Shown here: piece by piece, positions 18,011-27,241 of the stretch
Numbering within the stretch: the first letter of the stretch is position 1
Layout of the letters: each line of letters begins with the position of its first letter
DNA from: an uncultured Oscillospiraceae bacterium
GTDB lineage: Bacteria > Bacillota > Clostridia > Oscillospirales > Oscillospiraceae
Reading direction: 5' to 3'
Assembly: GCA_934573855.1 (NCBI GenBank)
Contig: CAKTMF010000008.1
Span: 62,001-126,000 of the forward strand
DNA: 64,000 nucleotides
The notes under the pieces: generated by a model
Database searches by the model: none
Told to the model about the DNA's origin: nothing
The model's input: only the letters and a program-made list of their open reading frames with translations
Translations under genes and position numbers: made by a program

Positions 18011-19465
18011 ATGGAAAACGAAAAAAATCCGTCCGGCCTTACAAGGAGTGAGCGCCGGAGGATAGAGCGCCGCCGCAGAAGGCTGGCGGCCCCGTTCTTC
18101 ACGACGCTGTTCCTGCTCTTCGTCGTGGCGTTCATCATCCCGCTGCGCCCCGCGACGTCCGTCATCGAAAAGAGGGAGCTTGCGAAATTCCCGGAGTTCT
18201 CGGTGCAGTCGCTGCTGAGCGGGGACTATTTTGACGGCATAAGCACATGGTTCTCCGACACCTTCCCCGGCCGCGAGGGCTGGCTGAGCGTGTCGACGGC
18301 CATATCAGACCTCCACGGCATAAGTACGAACGTCGTGGATGTGGGACGGCTCAATAATCCCGACTCCGTTCCCGATACCGTACCGACCATTCCCACGGAC
18401 GTGACACCTGCGCCGAGACCCACACCGACCCCTCAGCCCGAGAACACCCGTCCGTCCGAAACGCCGGAGGACGGCGCCCCGGAGACCACGCCGGAGCCGG
18501 AGAATGAGAGCGTATCCTCCGAGTCCGTCGATGACTGGACCGGACTGAGCATTTCCGACGAGGAAGAGGTGATCTTCGGCGCGGCGCTCCAGATCGGCGA
18601 CACGGCCTATGAATATTTCGGCTTCAATCAATATCTCATTGATAAGCGCACGGAAATGATGGGGCGCTTTGCGGGGATAATGGAGGAGTGCGGCGTCAGG
18701 CTCTTCGACATGCCTATACCCTCGGCGGTCGGCGTGCTGCTCGACCCGGATATACTCGCGGCGGTCAACTGCTCGAGTCAGGCCGAGGTACTCAATTATA
18801 TCTTCGGCACCGAGGACGAGTATATAAACAAGGTCAACATCTTCAACAACCTTGTCCCGCACAACGACGAGTATATCTATTTCCGCACGGATCACCACTG
18901 GACGGCGCTCGGCGCATACTACGGCTACGAGCAGTATTGCCGCGTGGCGGGCTTTGAGCCGGTGCCGGTAGAGGACTACACCGAAATAAATATGGGCGAA
19001 TTTCTGGGCAGCTTCTATGCGTCCTCCTCCCAGCCCGGAAAGCTCCGCGCCGACGAGCTTATTGCCTACTATCCGCCCGGAAACCTGCGCTTTGAGATAC
19101 TCGACTTTATGGGCAACCCCACGGAATGGGATATCGTGAAGGACATGAGCGACAGCCCCGTCTCCGCGAAATACACGGCCTTCATCGGCGGCGACAATCC
19201 GCTCTCGGTCATCACCAACGACGACCTGCCCGACGCGCCCAACTGCGCCATCATAAAGGATTCCTACGGCAACCCCTTCTCCATCTACCTCGCGCAGCAC
19301 TATCACAAGGTCTATATCATCGACTACCGCGACTATACCCGCGATAAAATGCGCCGGTTCGTCGAGAAATACGACATCAGCGACATGATAATGGCCGAGA
19401 GCCTTTCCCTTACTCAGGGCGAGGGCGCGCTCAACCTCATGAACAGCTACATAATCGGTTATTAA
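18011..19465 (+). CDS. DHHW (AlgJ/AlgX-like) acetyltransferase partner protein
   Basis: A 484-residue membrane-anchored protein: a very basic N-terminus (residues 11-26), one TM helix (about 29-45), a Pro/Thr-rich linker (about 125-170) and an extracytoplasmic SGNH-like domain with the defining DHHW at 294-297. DHHW/AlgJ proteins are extracellular acetyl carriers or acetyltransferases working with MBOAT proteins. The ribosome binding site lies in the 13-bp gap after the MBOAT gene, so they form an operon. The linker probably spaces the catalytic domain through the wall. The following MFS gene starts 29 bp downstream and may be co-transcribed. Confidence 0.88.
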   Translation: MENEKNPSGLTRSERRRIERRRRRLAAPFFTTLFLLFVVAFIIPLRPATSVIEKRELAKFPEFSVQSLLSGDYFDGISTWFSDTFPGREGWLSVSTAISDLHGISTNVVDVGRLNNPDSVPDTVPTIPTDVTPAPRPTPTPQPENTRPSETPEDGAPETTPEPENESVSSESVDDWTGLSISDEEEVIFGAALQIGDTAYEYFGFNQYLIDKRTEMMGRFAGIMEECGVRLFDMPIPSAVGVLLDPDILAAVNCSSQAEVLNYIFGTEDEYINKVNIFNNLVPHNDEYIYFRTDHHWTALGAYYGYEQYCRVAGFEPVPVEDYTEINMGEFLGSFYASSSQPGKLRADELIAYYPPGNLRFEILDFMGNPTEWDIVKDMSDSPVSAKYTAFIGGDNPLSVITNDDLPDAPNCAIIKDSYGNPFSIYLAQHYHKVYIIDYRDYTRDKMRRFVEKYDISDMIMAESLSLTQGEGALNLMNSYIIGY

Positions 19466-19494
19466 TTAGCGGTAAAACCGCATGGAGGATCAAT

Positions 19495-20931
19495 ATGAAC
19501 GAAAACAGGACCCCTGAGCTTAAGCTCAACTATAAGCGCACGGCGCTGATCGGCTTTGCATTCTTCGGCATACTCCTGCTGTGGCAGGTGTACGACTCGT
19601 GGTGTCCCACCTTCCTCACCGACATCTTCGCGAGACGCATGTACGGTATCTCCTCCGCTGAGCTCAAGGCCGGCGACCCCTCAAAGATACTCAACGTCCA
19701 GTGGATAGTCGGCATCATCATGGCCTGCGACAACCTTGCGGCGCTGATACTGCTCCCCATTTTCGGCAGCCTCTCCGACCGCACCGTTACCCCCATCGGC
19801 AAGCGCATGCCCTATATCCTCGCCGGCACCATGGTCGCGGCGATAGCGTTCCCGTTTATACCGCTTTTCTTCCACAACAATAACATCGTCGGTATGGTCA
19901 TTATGATGGCCGTCGTCCTCATGTTCATGATGATGTACCGCAACCCCGCCGTCGCGCTCATGCCGGACATCACGCCCAAGCCCCTGCGCGCCAAGGCAAA
20001 CGGCATAATCAACATCATGGGCTATCTGGGCGGCGCGTTCGCCACCGTCCTCGGCATCTTCCTCAAGCTCTCCGACTACATCAACGCCGCCGACGCGGCA
20101 AGAAAGATCTGGACGATCGAGATACCCTTCATCGTCGCCTCCGTACTCATGGTCATCTCCGCGCTGGTGCTGTTCCTGACCGTAAAGGAGAATAAGCTCG
20201 CCGAGGAGATGAAGGAGGAGATGGAGCTGGGCGAGAGGCTCGCCGCGGTGGAGACCCCCATCGACGACGACAAGCCCATGTCCAAGGCCAACAAGAGCAT
20301 GCTCCTCGCCATCCTCGCGGCGGAGTTCCTGTGGTTCATGGCCGACAACGCCATCGGCACCTACATCGGCAACTACACCATCTATTACCTTAACTCCGTC
20401 TCCAGCGCCACCATGTTCCTGACCATCATCGGCGGCGTCGCGTCCGTCGTGGGCTTTGCAACCGCCGGCTCCATCGCCGACAGGATAGGCCGCAAGTGGA
20501 CTATCTCCACCGGCCTTAGCATAACGGTCGCCGCGCTTATCGTCATGTGCTTCGTCGCTCCCACCGGCACCGTGACCGGCGCGCACGGCGAGTTTGCCTT
20601 CCCCGTGCTGCTATACGGCGTGTGGGCCATCAAGGGCTTCGGCATGGCGCTGGTGCATAACTGCTCCTTCCCCATGGTGGTCGAGCTTTGCTCCTCCAAG
20701 AAGATCGGCAAGTTCACCGGCTACTACTACACCGCCAGCATGTCCGCCCAGACCGTCACCCCCGTGCTTCTGGGTCTGGTGTTCAACATGACCGGCGCAT
20801 GGCGCGCCCTGCCCGTGTATTCCACCGTACTGATGATCCTCAGCTGCGCGGTGTTCACGCTGCTCGTCAAGAACATCAGGGCCGCGAAGGTAGCGAACGT
20901 GAAGGGCCTCGAAGCCATCGACGGCGACTGA
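19495..20931 (+). CDS. MFS transporter (SLC45/GPH-like)
   Basis: A 478-residue transporter with about 12 hydrophobic segments. The loop between TM2 and TM3 reads FGSLSDRTVTPIGKRMPYI, resembling the D-R/K-GRR signature of MFS sugar carriers, and GSIADRIGRKW marks the equivalent loop in the second half. The charged cytoplasmic loop around residues 225-265 splits the two six-helix bundles. SLC45-like members carry disaccharides with protons or sodium; the substrate here is unassigned. GGAGG precedes the ATG, and the next gene starts 21 bp downstream. Confidence 0.82.
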   Translation: MNENRTPELKLNYKRTALIGFAFFGILLLWQVYDSWCPTFLTDIFARRMYGISSAELKAGDPSKILNVQWIVGIIMACDNLAALILLPIFGSLSDRTVTPIGKRMPYILAGTMVAAIAFPFIPLFFHNNNIVGMVIMMAVVLMFMMMYRNPAVALMPDITPKPLRAKANGIINIMGYLGGAFATVLGIFLKLSDYINAADAARKIWTIEIPFIVASVLMVISALVLFLTVKENKLAEEMKEEMELGERLAAVETPIDDDKPMSKANKSMLLAILAAEFLWFMADNAIGTYIGNYTIYYLNSVSSATMFLTIIGGVASVVGFATAGSIADRIGRKWTISTGLSITVAALIVMCFVAPTGTVTGAHGEFAFPVLLYGVWAIKGFGMALVHNCSFPMVVELCSSKKIGKFTGYYYTASMSAQTVTPVLLGLVFNMTGAWRALPVYSTVLMILSCAVFTLLVKNIRAAKVANVKGLEAIDGD

Positions 20932-20952
20932 GCGAAGGAATAAAAAAACGAC

Positions 20953-21768
20953 ATGAAAAGATCATCCCTGATATTTGCCGCGTCCGCCGTGCTGCTGCCC
21001 GTGCTGGCGGTGGCTCCGGGCTGCGCCTCAAAAAAGAAAAAAGCGCCGTTCACGGGCGTGAATTTCGCCCACCGCGGCCTGCATACGCGGGATAAGTCCG
21101 TCCCGGAAAATTCGCTGAGGGCCTTTGAGCTTGCGGCCTCTGCGGGCTACGGCATGGAGCTGGACGTACAGCTCTCGCTCGACGGTCAGGTGGTCGTGTT
21201 CCACGACGACACCCTCGACAGGGTGTGCGGCGTCCACGCCGCCGTCTGCGAGAAGAGCTACGAGGAGCTGCACGCGATGAGCCTCTGCGGCAGCACCGAG
21301 ACCGTGCCGCTCTTCACCGACGTCCTCAAGGTCATTGACGGCAGAGGACCCCTGATAGTCGAGCTGAAAACCGGCAAGAGGAACCGCGAGCTGTGCGAAA
21401 AGACGCTGAAGATACTCCGCAGCTACAAGGGCGACGTGTGCATAGAGAGCTTCGACCCCACCATCGTCGAGTGGTTCCGCTTCCACGGGAGGGAGTTCGT
21501 GCGCGGACAGCTCGCCATGGGCGCGGACAAGTACAGGTTCAGGTCAAAGCTCCTCGCGTGGTGCTGCAGCCATACGATATTCAACTTCCTCGCAAGGCCG
21601 CAGTTCATCGCCTACGACATCGACGCCATGCCGCCGCTCGTCTCGCTCAGCTGCGCTCTCGGCGCGCTCAAGGTCGGCTGGACCTCCCACGACCCGGTGA
21701 GCGAGAACTACAACGACTCGGTCATATTCGAGTTCTATAAACCCCGCCGGAAATACGGCAAAAAGTGA
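20953..21768 (+). CDS. Glycerophosphodiester phosphodiesterase, lipoprotein-like
   Basis: A 271-residue GDPD domain protein that would release sn-glycerol-3-phosphate from glycerophosphodiesters. Catalytic and metal-binding residues are visible: HRG in NFAHRGLHT, the ELD of GMELDVQLSLDGQ, and His in VVFHDDTLDR. The first 24 residues form a signal sequence ending in a possible lipobox (VAPGC), followed by a KKKK stretch, so the enzyme may be anchored outside the membrane. It sits between an MFS carrier and thiI; its stop is 14 bp before the thiI start. Confidence 0.88.
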   Translation: MKRSSLIFAASAVLLPVLAVAPGCASKKKKAPFTGVNFAHRGLHTRDKSVPENSLRAFELAASAGYGMELDVQLSLDGQVVVFHDDTLDRVCGVHAAVCEKSYEELHAMSLCGSTETVPLFTDVLKVIDGRGPLIVELKTGKRNRELCEKTLKILRSYKGDVCIESFDPTIVEWFRFHGREFVRGQLAMGADKYRFRSKLLAWCCSHTIFNFLARPQFIAYDIDAMPPLVSLSCALGALKVGWTSHDPVSENYNDSVIFEFYKPRRKYGKK

Positions 21769-21782
21769 TCCGGAGATACGAA

Positions 21783-22958
21783 ATGAACGATATTATCATT
21801 CTCAAGCTCGGCGAGGTGGTCCTGAAGGGACTCAACCGCCGCTCCTTTGAGACAAAGCTGGTCGCAAACGTCAAGCGCCGCCTCGCGCCCATCGGCAAAT
21901 TCAACGTATACTGCCTTCAGTCCGTCATTTATGTCGAGCCGATCGGCGATGGGGCCGATGTGGACGCGGCGTTCGAGGCGCTGAAAAAGGTGTTCGGCGT
22001 CATCAAGATGACCCGCGCCGCCGCCTGCGAGAAGGACAAGGACGCCATTGCCGCGCTGGCCAAGGAATACCTCCGGGAGGATATGCTGAACGCGAAGAGC
22101 TTCAAGGTCGAGTCCCGCCGCAGCGACAAGAGCTTCCCCATGAGCAGCATAGAGCTGAGCCAGTATGTGGGCGGCGAGCTTGCCGAGGCGTTCCCCGGCA
22201 CACGCGTGGACGTCCACGACCCGGAGCTTACCGTGCATATAGAGGTGCGCGACCTTGCGGCCTATGTCCACTCCTCCCCGGTGCCCGGCGCGGGCGGCAT
22301 GCCCGCAGGTACCGGCGGCGTGGCGGTGACGCTCCTCTCCGGCGGCATCGACAGCCCGGTCTCCACCTATATGATCGCCCGCCGCGGTGTACGGCTCATC
22401 CCGGTGCATTTCTTTTCCTTCCCCTACACCTCCCAGCAGGCCAAGGATAAGGTCGTGGAGCTTGCGCGGCTCCTCACCGGCTACTGCGGCAGAATGACCA
22501 TCGAGGTCGTGCCGTTCACCCACATTCAGGAGGAGATACGCGACAAATGCCCCGAGGAGTATTTCACCCTCATCATGCGCCGCTTCATGATGCGCATTGC
22601 CGAGCGTATCGCGCGCGATAACGGCGCGAAGGCCATCGTCACCGGCGAAAACCTTGGCCAGGTGGCGAGCCAGACCATGGAGGCCATGGCCTCCACTCAG
22701 GCAGTGGCGGATATGCCCGTCCTCCAGCCGCTCATCGGCATGGACAAGGCGGAGATAATCGAGATCGCCCGCCGTATCGGCACCTTTGAGACCTCCATAC
22801 TGCCGTATGAGGACTGCTGCACCGTATTCACCCCCCGCCACCCCCGCACCCACCCCAAGCTCCGCGAGGTCGAGGCGGCAGAGGCCGCGCTTGACGTGGA
22901 GCCGCTGGTGGAGGAGGCTCTTGCCGGTATCGAGAGGATAAGCGTCGAGGATGAATAA
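21783..22958 (+). CDS. thiI: tRNA 4-thiouridine synthase ThiI, short form
   Basis: ThiI (391 residues) adenylates tRNA uridine-8 for sulfur insertion and can also serve thiamine thiazole synthesis. The order is NFLD/THUMP (about 1-165) and then a PP-loop ATPase with LLSGGIDSPVS, followed by the EDCCTVFTPRHP segment. It lacks the C-terminal rhodanese domain of E. coli ThiI, as is usual in Firmicutes, where a dedicated cysteine desulfurase supplies sulfur. A GTG at 21765 is in frame, but CGGAGA precedes the ATG at 21783. The 3' end overlaps cinA by 8 bp. Confidence 0.93.
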   Translation: MNDIIILKLGEVVLKGLNRRSFETKLVANVKRRLAPIGKFNVYCLQSVIYVEPIGDGADVDAAFEALKKVFGVIKMTRAAACEKDKDAIAALAKEYLREDMLNAKSFKVESRRSDKSFPMSSIELSQYVGGELAEAFPGTRVDVHDPELTVHIEVRDLAAYVHSSPVPGAGGMPAGTGGVAVTLLSGGIDSPVSTYMIARRGVRLIPVHFFSFPYTSQQAKDKVVELARLLTGYCGRMTIEVVPFTHIQEEIRDKCPEEYFTLIMRRFMMRIAERIARDNGAKAIVTGENLGQVASQTMEAMASTQAVADMPVLQPLIGMDKAEIIEIARRIGTFETSILPYEDCCTVFTPRHPRTHPKLREVEAAEAALDVEPLVEEALAGIERISVEDE

Positions 22959-24204
22959 CACGTTCAATACGGAGATAATCTCCGTCGGCACCGAGCTTTT
23001 GCTGGGGCATGTTACCAATACCGACGCGCGCGACATCTCCGAGCAGCTCTCTAAGATCGGCATAAACGTCCGCTACCACACCGTGGTGGGGGACAACCCC
23101 GGGCGTCTTGCCGACTGCGTGAGCATTGCGAAGAGCCGCGCGGACATCATCATCACCACCGGCGGTCTCGGCCCGACCTGCGACGACCTGACCAAGCAGG
23201 TGCTGGCGGAGTCCTTCGGTATTCCGCTCGTGATGAACGAGAGCGAGCGGGAGGGGCTGTACGACTATATCAAATACAGCCGTCATTTTACCGAGAACAA
23301 TTACTCTCAGGCCATGCTGCCCGAGGGCTGCACGGTATTCCACAATAACTGCGGCACCGCCCCCGGCTGCGCCTTCAAGAAGGACGGCGTTCTCGTCGTC
23401 ATGCTCCCCGGCCCTCCCAAGGAGTGCAACGCCATGTTCGCCGAGAGCGTCATGCCCTTCCTCCGCGAATACTCCGGCGGACAGATCGTCTCCCACTCCG
23501 TGCATATCTTCGGCATGGGCGAGAGCAGCGTCGACCAGATATTCCGCGGCGAGATGAACGCCATGACCAACCCCACCATGGCCCCCTACGCCAAGGAGTG
23601 CGACTGCCTCGTGCAGGTGACCGCCAAGGCGGATACTCAGGCCGAGGCGGAGGCCATGTGCGCGCCCGTCGTCGAGCATGTAAAGGAGACGCTGGGCGAG
23701 TACGTTTTCGGCGTGGACGTCGAGAGCCTTGAGGAGAGCGTGATAGCCCTCCTGCGTGAAAAGAGCATGACCTTTGCCGCGGCGGAGAGCTGCACCGGCG
23801 GCGACGTTGCGCGGCGCTTTACCGATATCCCCGGCGCGAGCGCATTCTTCCTCGGCGGCGCGGTGACGTACACCAACGGCGCAAAGGCGAAGCTTCTGGG
23901 TATCGATCCCGCGCTCATCGAGGAAAAGGGCGCGGTCAGCCGCGAGGTGGCGAAGGAGATGGCGGAGCATATCCGCGCGCTCACGGGAGCAGATATCGGT
24001 GTGGGCGTCACCGGTCTCGCCGGGCCTGACGGCGACGGCGTAAACGAGGTGGGGACGGTGTTCGTCTCCATGTCCGTGGACGGGGAGACCTATGTGAGGG
24101 AGCTTCACCTGGGCGCAATGCGCAGCCGCAGCTTTATCCGCCACATGGCCGGGAACCATGTCTACGATATGATGAGGCGCTGGCTCACCGGGCTCAAAAT
24201 ATAA
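22951..24204 (+). CDS. cinA: CinA-like competence/damage-inducible protein
   Basis: 417 residues with both CinA modules. An N-terminal COG1058/MoCF-like domain (TEIISVGTELLLGHVTNTDARDIS, TTGGLGPTCDDLTKQ) has ADP-ribose/CoA pyrophosphatase-type activity in the family. A C-terminal PncC-type NMN deamidase domain has AAAESCTGGDVARRF, GGAVTYTNGAK and GVTGLAGPDG. The protein therefore likely recycles NMN in NAD salvage. It overlaps thiI by 8 bp and is translationally coupled to it. Confidence 0.93.
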   Translation: MNNTFNTEIISVGTELLLGHVTNTDARDISEQLSKIGINVRYHTVVGDNPGRLADCVSIAKSRADIIITTGGLGPTCDDLTKQVLAESFGIPLVMNESEREGLYDYIKYSRHFTENNYSQAMLPEGCTVFHNNCGTAPGCAFKKDGVLVVMLPGPPKECNAMFAESVMPFLREYSGGQIVSHSVHIFGMGESSVDQIFRGEMNAMTNPTMAPYAKECDCLVQVTAKADTQAEAEAMCAPVVEHVKETLGEYVFGVDVESLEESVIALLREKSMTFAAAESCTGGDVARRFTDIPGASAFFLGGAVTYTNGAKAKLLGIDPALIEEKGAVSREVAKEMAEHIRALTGADIGVGVTGLAGPDGDGVNEVGTVFVSMSVDGETYVRELHLGAMRSRSFIRHMAGNHVYDMMRRWLTGLKI

Positions 24205-24305
24205 TAATGTTCACGGTTTGTTTATAGTTTCTTGCGCTTTTGTTCATTCCAGCGTCATAAATGCGGGTTATATTATAGCCACAAGTTGAGAAGAGGTTCG
24301 TTGTG

Positions 24306-25748
24306 ATGGCTTCGGAACGTACCGAACGGGAAAATCTTAATATGAACGACGGCCCGGCCGGCTTCACCGGCTCAGCCGACACGGAGAGCGGTGAGTACCG
24401 CTACAAGAGCGGTTATACTCAGAGGATCTACTCCGACGCTCACTATGTTCCCGCCGACGAGAATACCGTGCCGCCGCGCTACTACACTCCTCCGGAGGAA
24501 CCGATAAAGGACAACTCCGGGCGCGCGGCCGGGAAGCGCTCACACAGCAAGGGCTTCGTGCTTTTGTGCGTATGCCTCGCGTGCTTCGTGACAGGCGGAG
24601 CCGCAGGAGCGCTCGTCATGGGCAACCGCATTGAGACCCGCCTTGAGGATGTGGAGCTTCGGCTCACGGAGGCGGAGAGCGGTATTGAAGAGGCAAACGC
24701 CCTCGGCGAGAAGGCCGTCACGGCCGCCAGCGCCGCCGGTGCGGGTACCTCGGCGCCCGCCGGATCCGTAGCCCCCTCGGAAATATACGCGATGGCCTGC
24801 AAACAGGCCGTGGGTATTTCCACCGACGTGACCTATACCAACTTTTTTGGGCAAAACAGCTCCGCGGCAGTGAGCGGCTCCGGCTTCATCATTGCCGAGG
24901 ACGGGTATATCCTCACCAACTACCACGTTATCGAGTATGCCTTCGAGCATGAGTACGACGTTACGGTAATGCTCCATGACGGCACCGTGTACACGGCGTC
25001 CATCGTTGGTGTTGAGGAGTCCAACGATATTGCGGTCCTGAAGATCGACGCGTCCGGTCTCACGCCTGTCACCTTTGGCGACAGCAGTGCGCTCTCCGTG
25101 GGCGACGAGGTGTACGCGGTCGGCAACCCTCTTGGCGAGCTTGAGTTTTCCATGACCTTCGGCAGGGTCAGCGCGCTTGACCGCCTGATCACCACAGAGG
25201 AAAACGAACTCGGCATCAACATGTTCCAGTTCGACGCCGCGGTCAACAGCGGCAACTCCGGCGGCCCCGTGTATAACGCGAAAGGCGAGGTGGTCGGTAT
25301 AGTCACCGCGAAATACTCCAGCACCGGCGTGGAGGGCTTGGGCTTTGCGGTACCCATGAGCGATGCGGCGGACATAGCCTCCGACCTTATAACCAAGGGC
25401 TATGTTACCGGAAAGGCTTACATGGGCGTGCAGCTCGACCAGCGCTTTACCGCGGTATTCAGCCGTTACTACGGGCTGCCGATGGGCGCGTATGTCTCCT
25501 ATGTTGAGCGCGGAAGCTGCGCCGAGCAGGCCGGGATACAGTCCGGCGACATCATCACCGCCATCGGCGAGATACAGGTGAAGAGCTACTCGGACGTGAA
25601 CAATGCCCTCAGACGCTTCTCCGCGGGTGAGAACACCACGATCAGCGTCTACCGCTCCGGCAACGAAATGCAGCTGGAGATTGTCTTTGACGAAGTCAAG
25701 CCGGACGGCGATTCCGCCGCTCCCGCGCAGGGCAGCGCCAAAAGATGA
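24306..25748 (+). CDS. HtrA/DegP-type membrane-anchored serine protease with PDZ
   Basis: 480 residues from the ATG at 24306, preceded by AAGAGG. Order: a charged cytoplasmic N-terminus of about 80 residues, one TM helix (about 84-105), a short coiled coil (about 108-135), a trypsin-like S1C domain with the triad His207 (TNYHV), Asp241 (SNDIAVLKID) and Ser318 (NSGNSGGPV), and one C-terminal PDZ domain (about 385-470). This is the layout of HtrA/YkdA-type quality-control proteases facing the cell surface. It is monocistronic with its own terminator. The upstream gap contains only weak promoter-like sequence. Confidence 0.92.
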   Translation: MASERTERENLNMNDGPAGFTGSADTESGEYRYKSGYTQRIYSDAHYVPADENTVPPRYYTPPEEPIKDNSGRAAGKRSHSKGFVLLCVCLACFVTGGAAGALVMGNRIETRLEDVELRLTEAESGIEEANALGEKAVTAASAAGAGTSAPAGSVAPSEIYAMACKQAVGISTDVTYTNFFGQNSSAAVSGSGFIIAEDGYILTNYHVIEYAFEHEYDVTVMLHDGTVYTASIVGVEESNDIAVLKIDASGLTPVTFGDSSALSVGDEVYAVGNPLGELEFSMTFGRVSALDRLITTEENELGINMFQFDAAVNSGNSGGPVYNAKGEVVGIVTAKYSSTGVEGLGFAVPMSDAADIASDLITKGYVTGKAYMGVQLDQRFTAVFSRYYGLPMGAYVSYVERGSCAEQAGIQSGDIITAIGEIQVKSYSDVNNALRRFSAGENTTISVYRSGNEMQLEIVFDEVKPDGDSAAPAQGSAKR

Positions 25749-25803
25749 AACATTAAATTGCTACTTTTCTACTCCTATAAATCCTCTCTTTTCTCCCTAA
25801 ACG

Positions 25804-25840
25804 AAGGGCCATGCACACAAGCGGTGCATGGCTCTTTGTT
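25804..25840 (+). terminator. Intrinsic terminator after htrA-like gene
   Basis: A 13-bp stem (25804-25816 with 25824-25836, one G-T pair) with a 7-nt loop, ending in TTTGTTTTT. It also separates the protease from the convergent AT-richer island. Confidence 0.85.
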
Positions 25841-25876
25841 TTTACTGTTTTTATTCACGCTTTATTCACGGAAGGC

Positions 25877-27217
25877 TTACTGCTCTGCGTTAGACTGCTC
25901 CTTTGCTTTTTTCCCGACCGTCGCTCTGAAGATGAAGAAAGCCGGAATGGAAGTGGCCATCAGGATAAGACTGTTCTTTATCTGCGCGGGGGCAACATTG
26001 CACACGAGAACGAAGGTGACGACCGCCGCGAGGATCGTTGTTACGGGGTATCCCCACATCTTAAACGGACGGTCAAGGTCGGGCTTTTTCCTGCGCAATA
26101 CAATGAGGGAGAGTGCAACGGCGACTTCACAAAGACGGCTCACAAATGTGCTTGTCATAAGTAACGTCATAAAGTTACCGGTCCAGACAAAAGCAAGCGC
26201 ACATATCGCGTAAATAACTATGGCCACATAGGGAGTATTGAACTTTGGATGGACCTTCTTGAAAAACGGGAACATCATATTTTTCTCGGCCATTGCGTAC
26301 GGAACGCGAGGCATACCGAGGAGAGCACCATTCGTCGCTCCGAATATAGAGACCATAGCGCCGAGAGTTACAAGTATTGCACCGACAGGCCCAAATACGG
26401 TCTGCGCGGTCAGAGATACAGGAGTGTCGGAACCGGCAAGATTAGAAAAGCCGACCGAGCCAATACATGCGACAGAAAGGAGAATGTTGATAAGAATAAC
26501 AACACCCATGCCAATGATCGTCGCTAGGGGAAGCGTCTTACTTGGATTTTTGATCTCTGCGCTCATATAGGAGAGTGTATAGTATCCGCCGAAGGCGGTC
26601 ATTGCAGGGACAGCGGCAGAGATGGAGTTGCCCCACCGGACGGTTTCGGTAGTCATGGTTTTGAAGTTTTCAGGCTGGAGATGAAGTAGACCGCCAATCA
26701 CGACTGCAACAAGGACGGAGACCTTTGCTACTGTGAATATGTTTTGGACCCTTGATCCCTGACGCACACCGCAGTAGTTAACTACCGCAAGGATGATGAT
26801 GGCTCCGCTGGATATGAGTCTGGTGCCGGCAACGCTCAAATTAAGACCAAACAGCAGCACAAAGTTTGAGGCAAATGCAGTTGCCATCATAGCAATGGTA
26901 GGAATGTGGCCGCCAAATATCATTGACCAGCCATAGCAGAATGAGGCCCCAGAGCCGAATGCTTCGTCAATAAATATGTAGGGACCGCCGGCGTAAGGCA
27001 TGGCGGGAGATAGTTCCGCGTAAACCAGTGCACAGAGGACTCCACTGAGACCAGCGAGCACCCACGCAATCATGTTTGGTCCAAATGCTCCTGCCGCTGC
27101 AGCAATCTTACCCGGTGTAGTAAATATGCCGGAGCCGATCACGCATCCGACGAGTACGCATACGGATGAAAACAGCCCCATCTCTCTCTTGAGCGAACCC
27201 TGTTGCTTGTTTGCCAT
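25877..27217 (-). CDS. APC-family amino acid permease (LAT/YjeM-like)
   Basis: A 446-residue permease of the amino acid-polyamine-organocation superfamily. It has about 12 hydrophobic segments and the TM1 signature VGCVIGSGIFTTPGKIA, with the unwound GSGIF used for substrate carboxylate binding. The LYYELSPA-like stretch reads LVYAELSPAMPYAGGPY. It is co-oriented with, and 24 bp behind, the enolase-superfamily gene, so they likely form an operon; substrate may be an amino acid or a related acid. Base composition is visibly AT-richer than the surroundings, as for its two neighbours, suggesting joint acquisition. Confidence 0.85.
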   Translation of the reverse strand: MANKQQGSLKREMGLFSSVCVLVGCVIGSGIFTTPGKIAAAAGAFGPNMIAWVLAGLSGVLCALVYAELSPAMPYAGGPYIFIDEAFGSGASFCYGWSMIFGGHIPTIAMMATAFASNFVLLFGLNLSVAGTRLISSGAIIILAVVNYCGVRQGSRVQNIFTVAKVSVLVAVVIGGLLHLQPENFKTMTTETVRWGNSISAAVPAMTAFGGYYTLSYMSAEIKNPSKTLPLATIIGMGVVILINILLSVACIGSVGFSNLAGSDTPVSLTAQTVFGPVGAILVTLGAMVSIFGATNGALLGMPRVPYAMAEKNMMFPFFKKVHPKFNTPYVAIVIYAICALAFVWTGNFMTLLMTSTFVSRLCEVAVALSLIVLRRKKPDLDRPFKMWGYPVTTILAAVVTFVLVCNVAPAQIKNSLILMATSIPAFFIFRATVGKKAKEQSNAEQ

Positions 27218-27241
27218 TTTGTTTCTCTCCTTTTCTTGTCT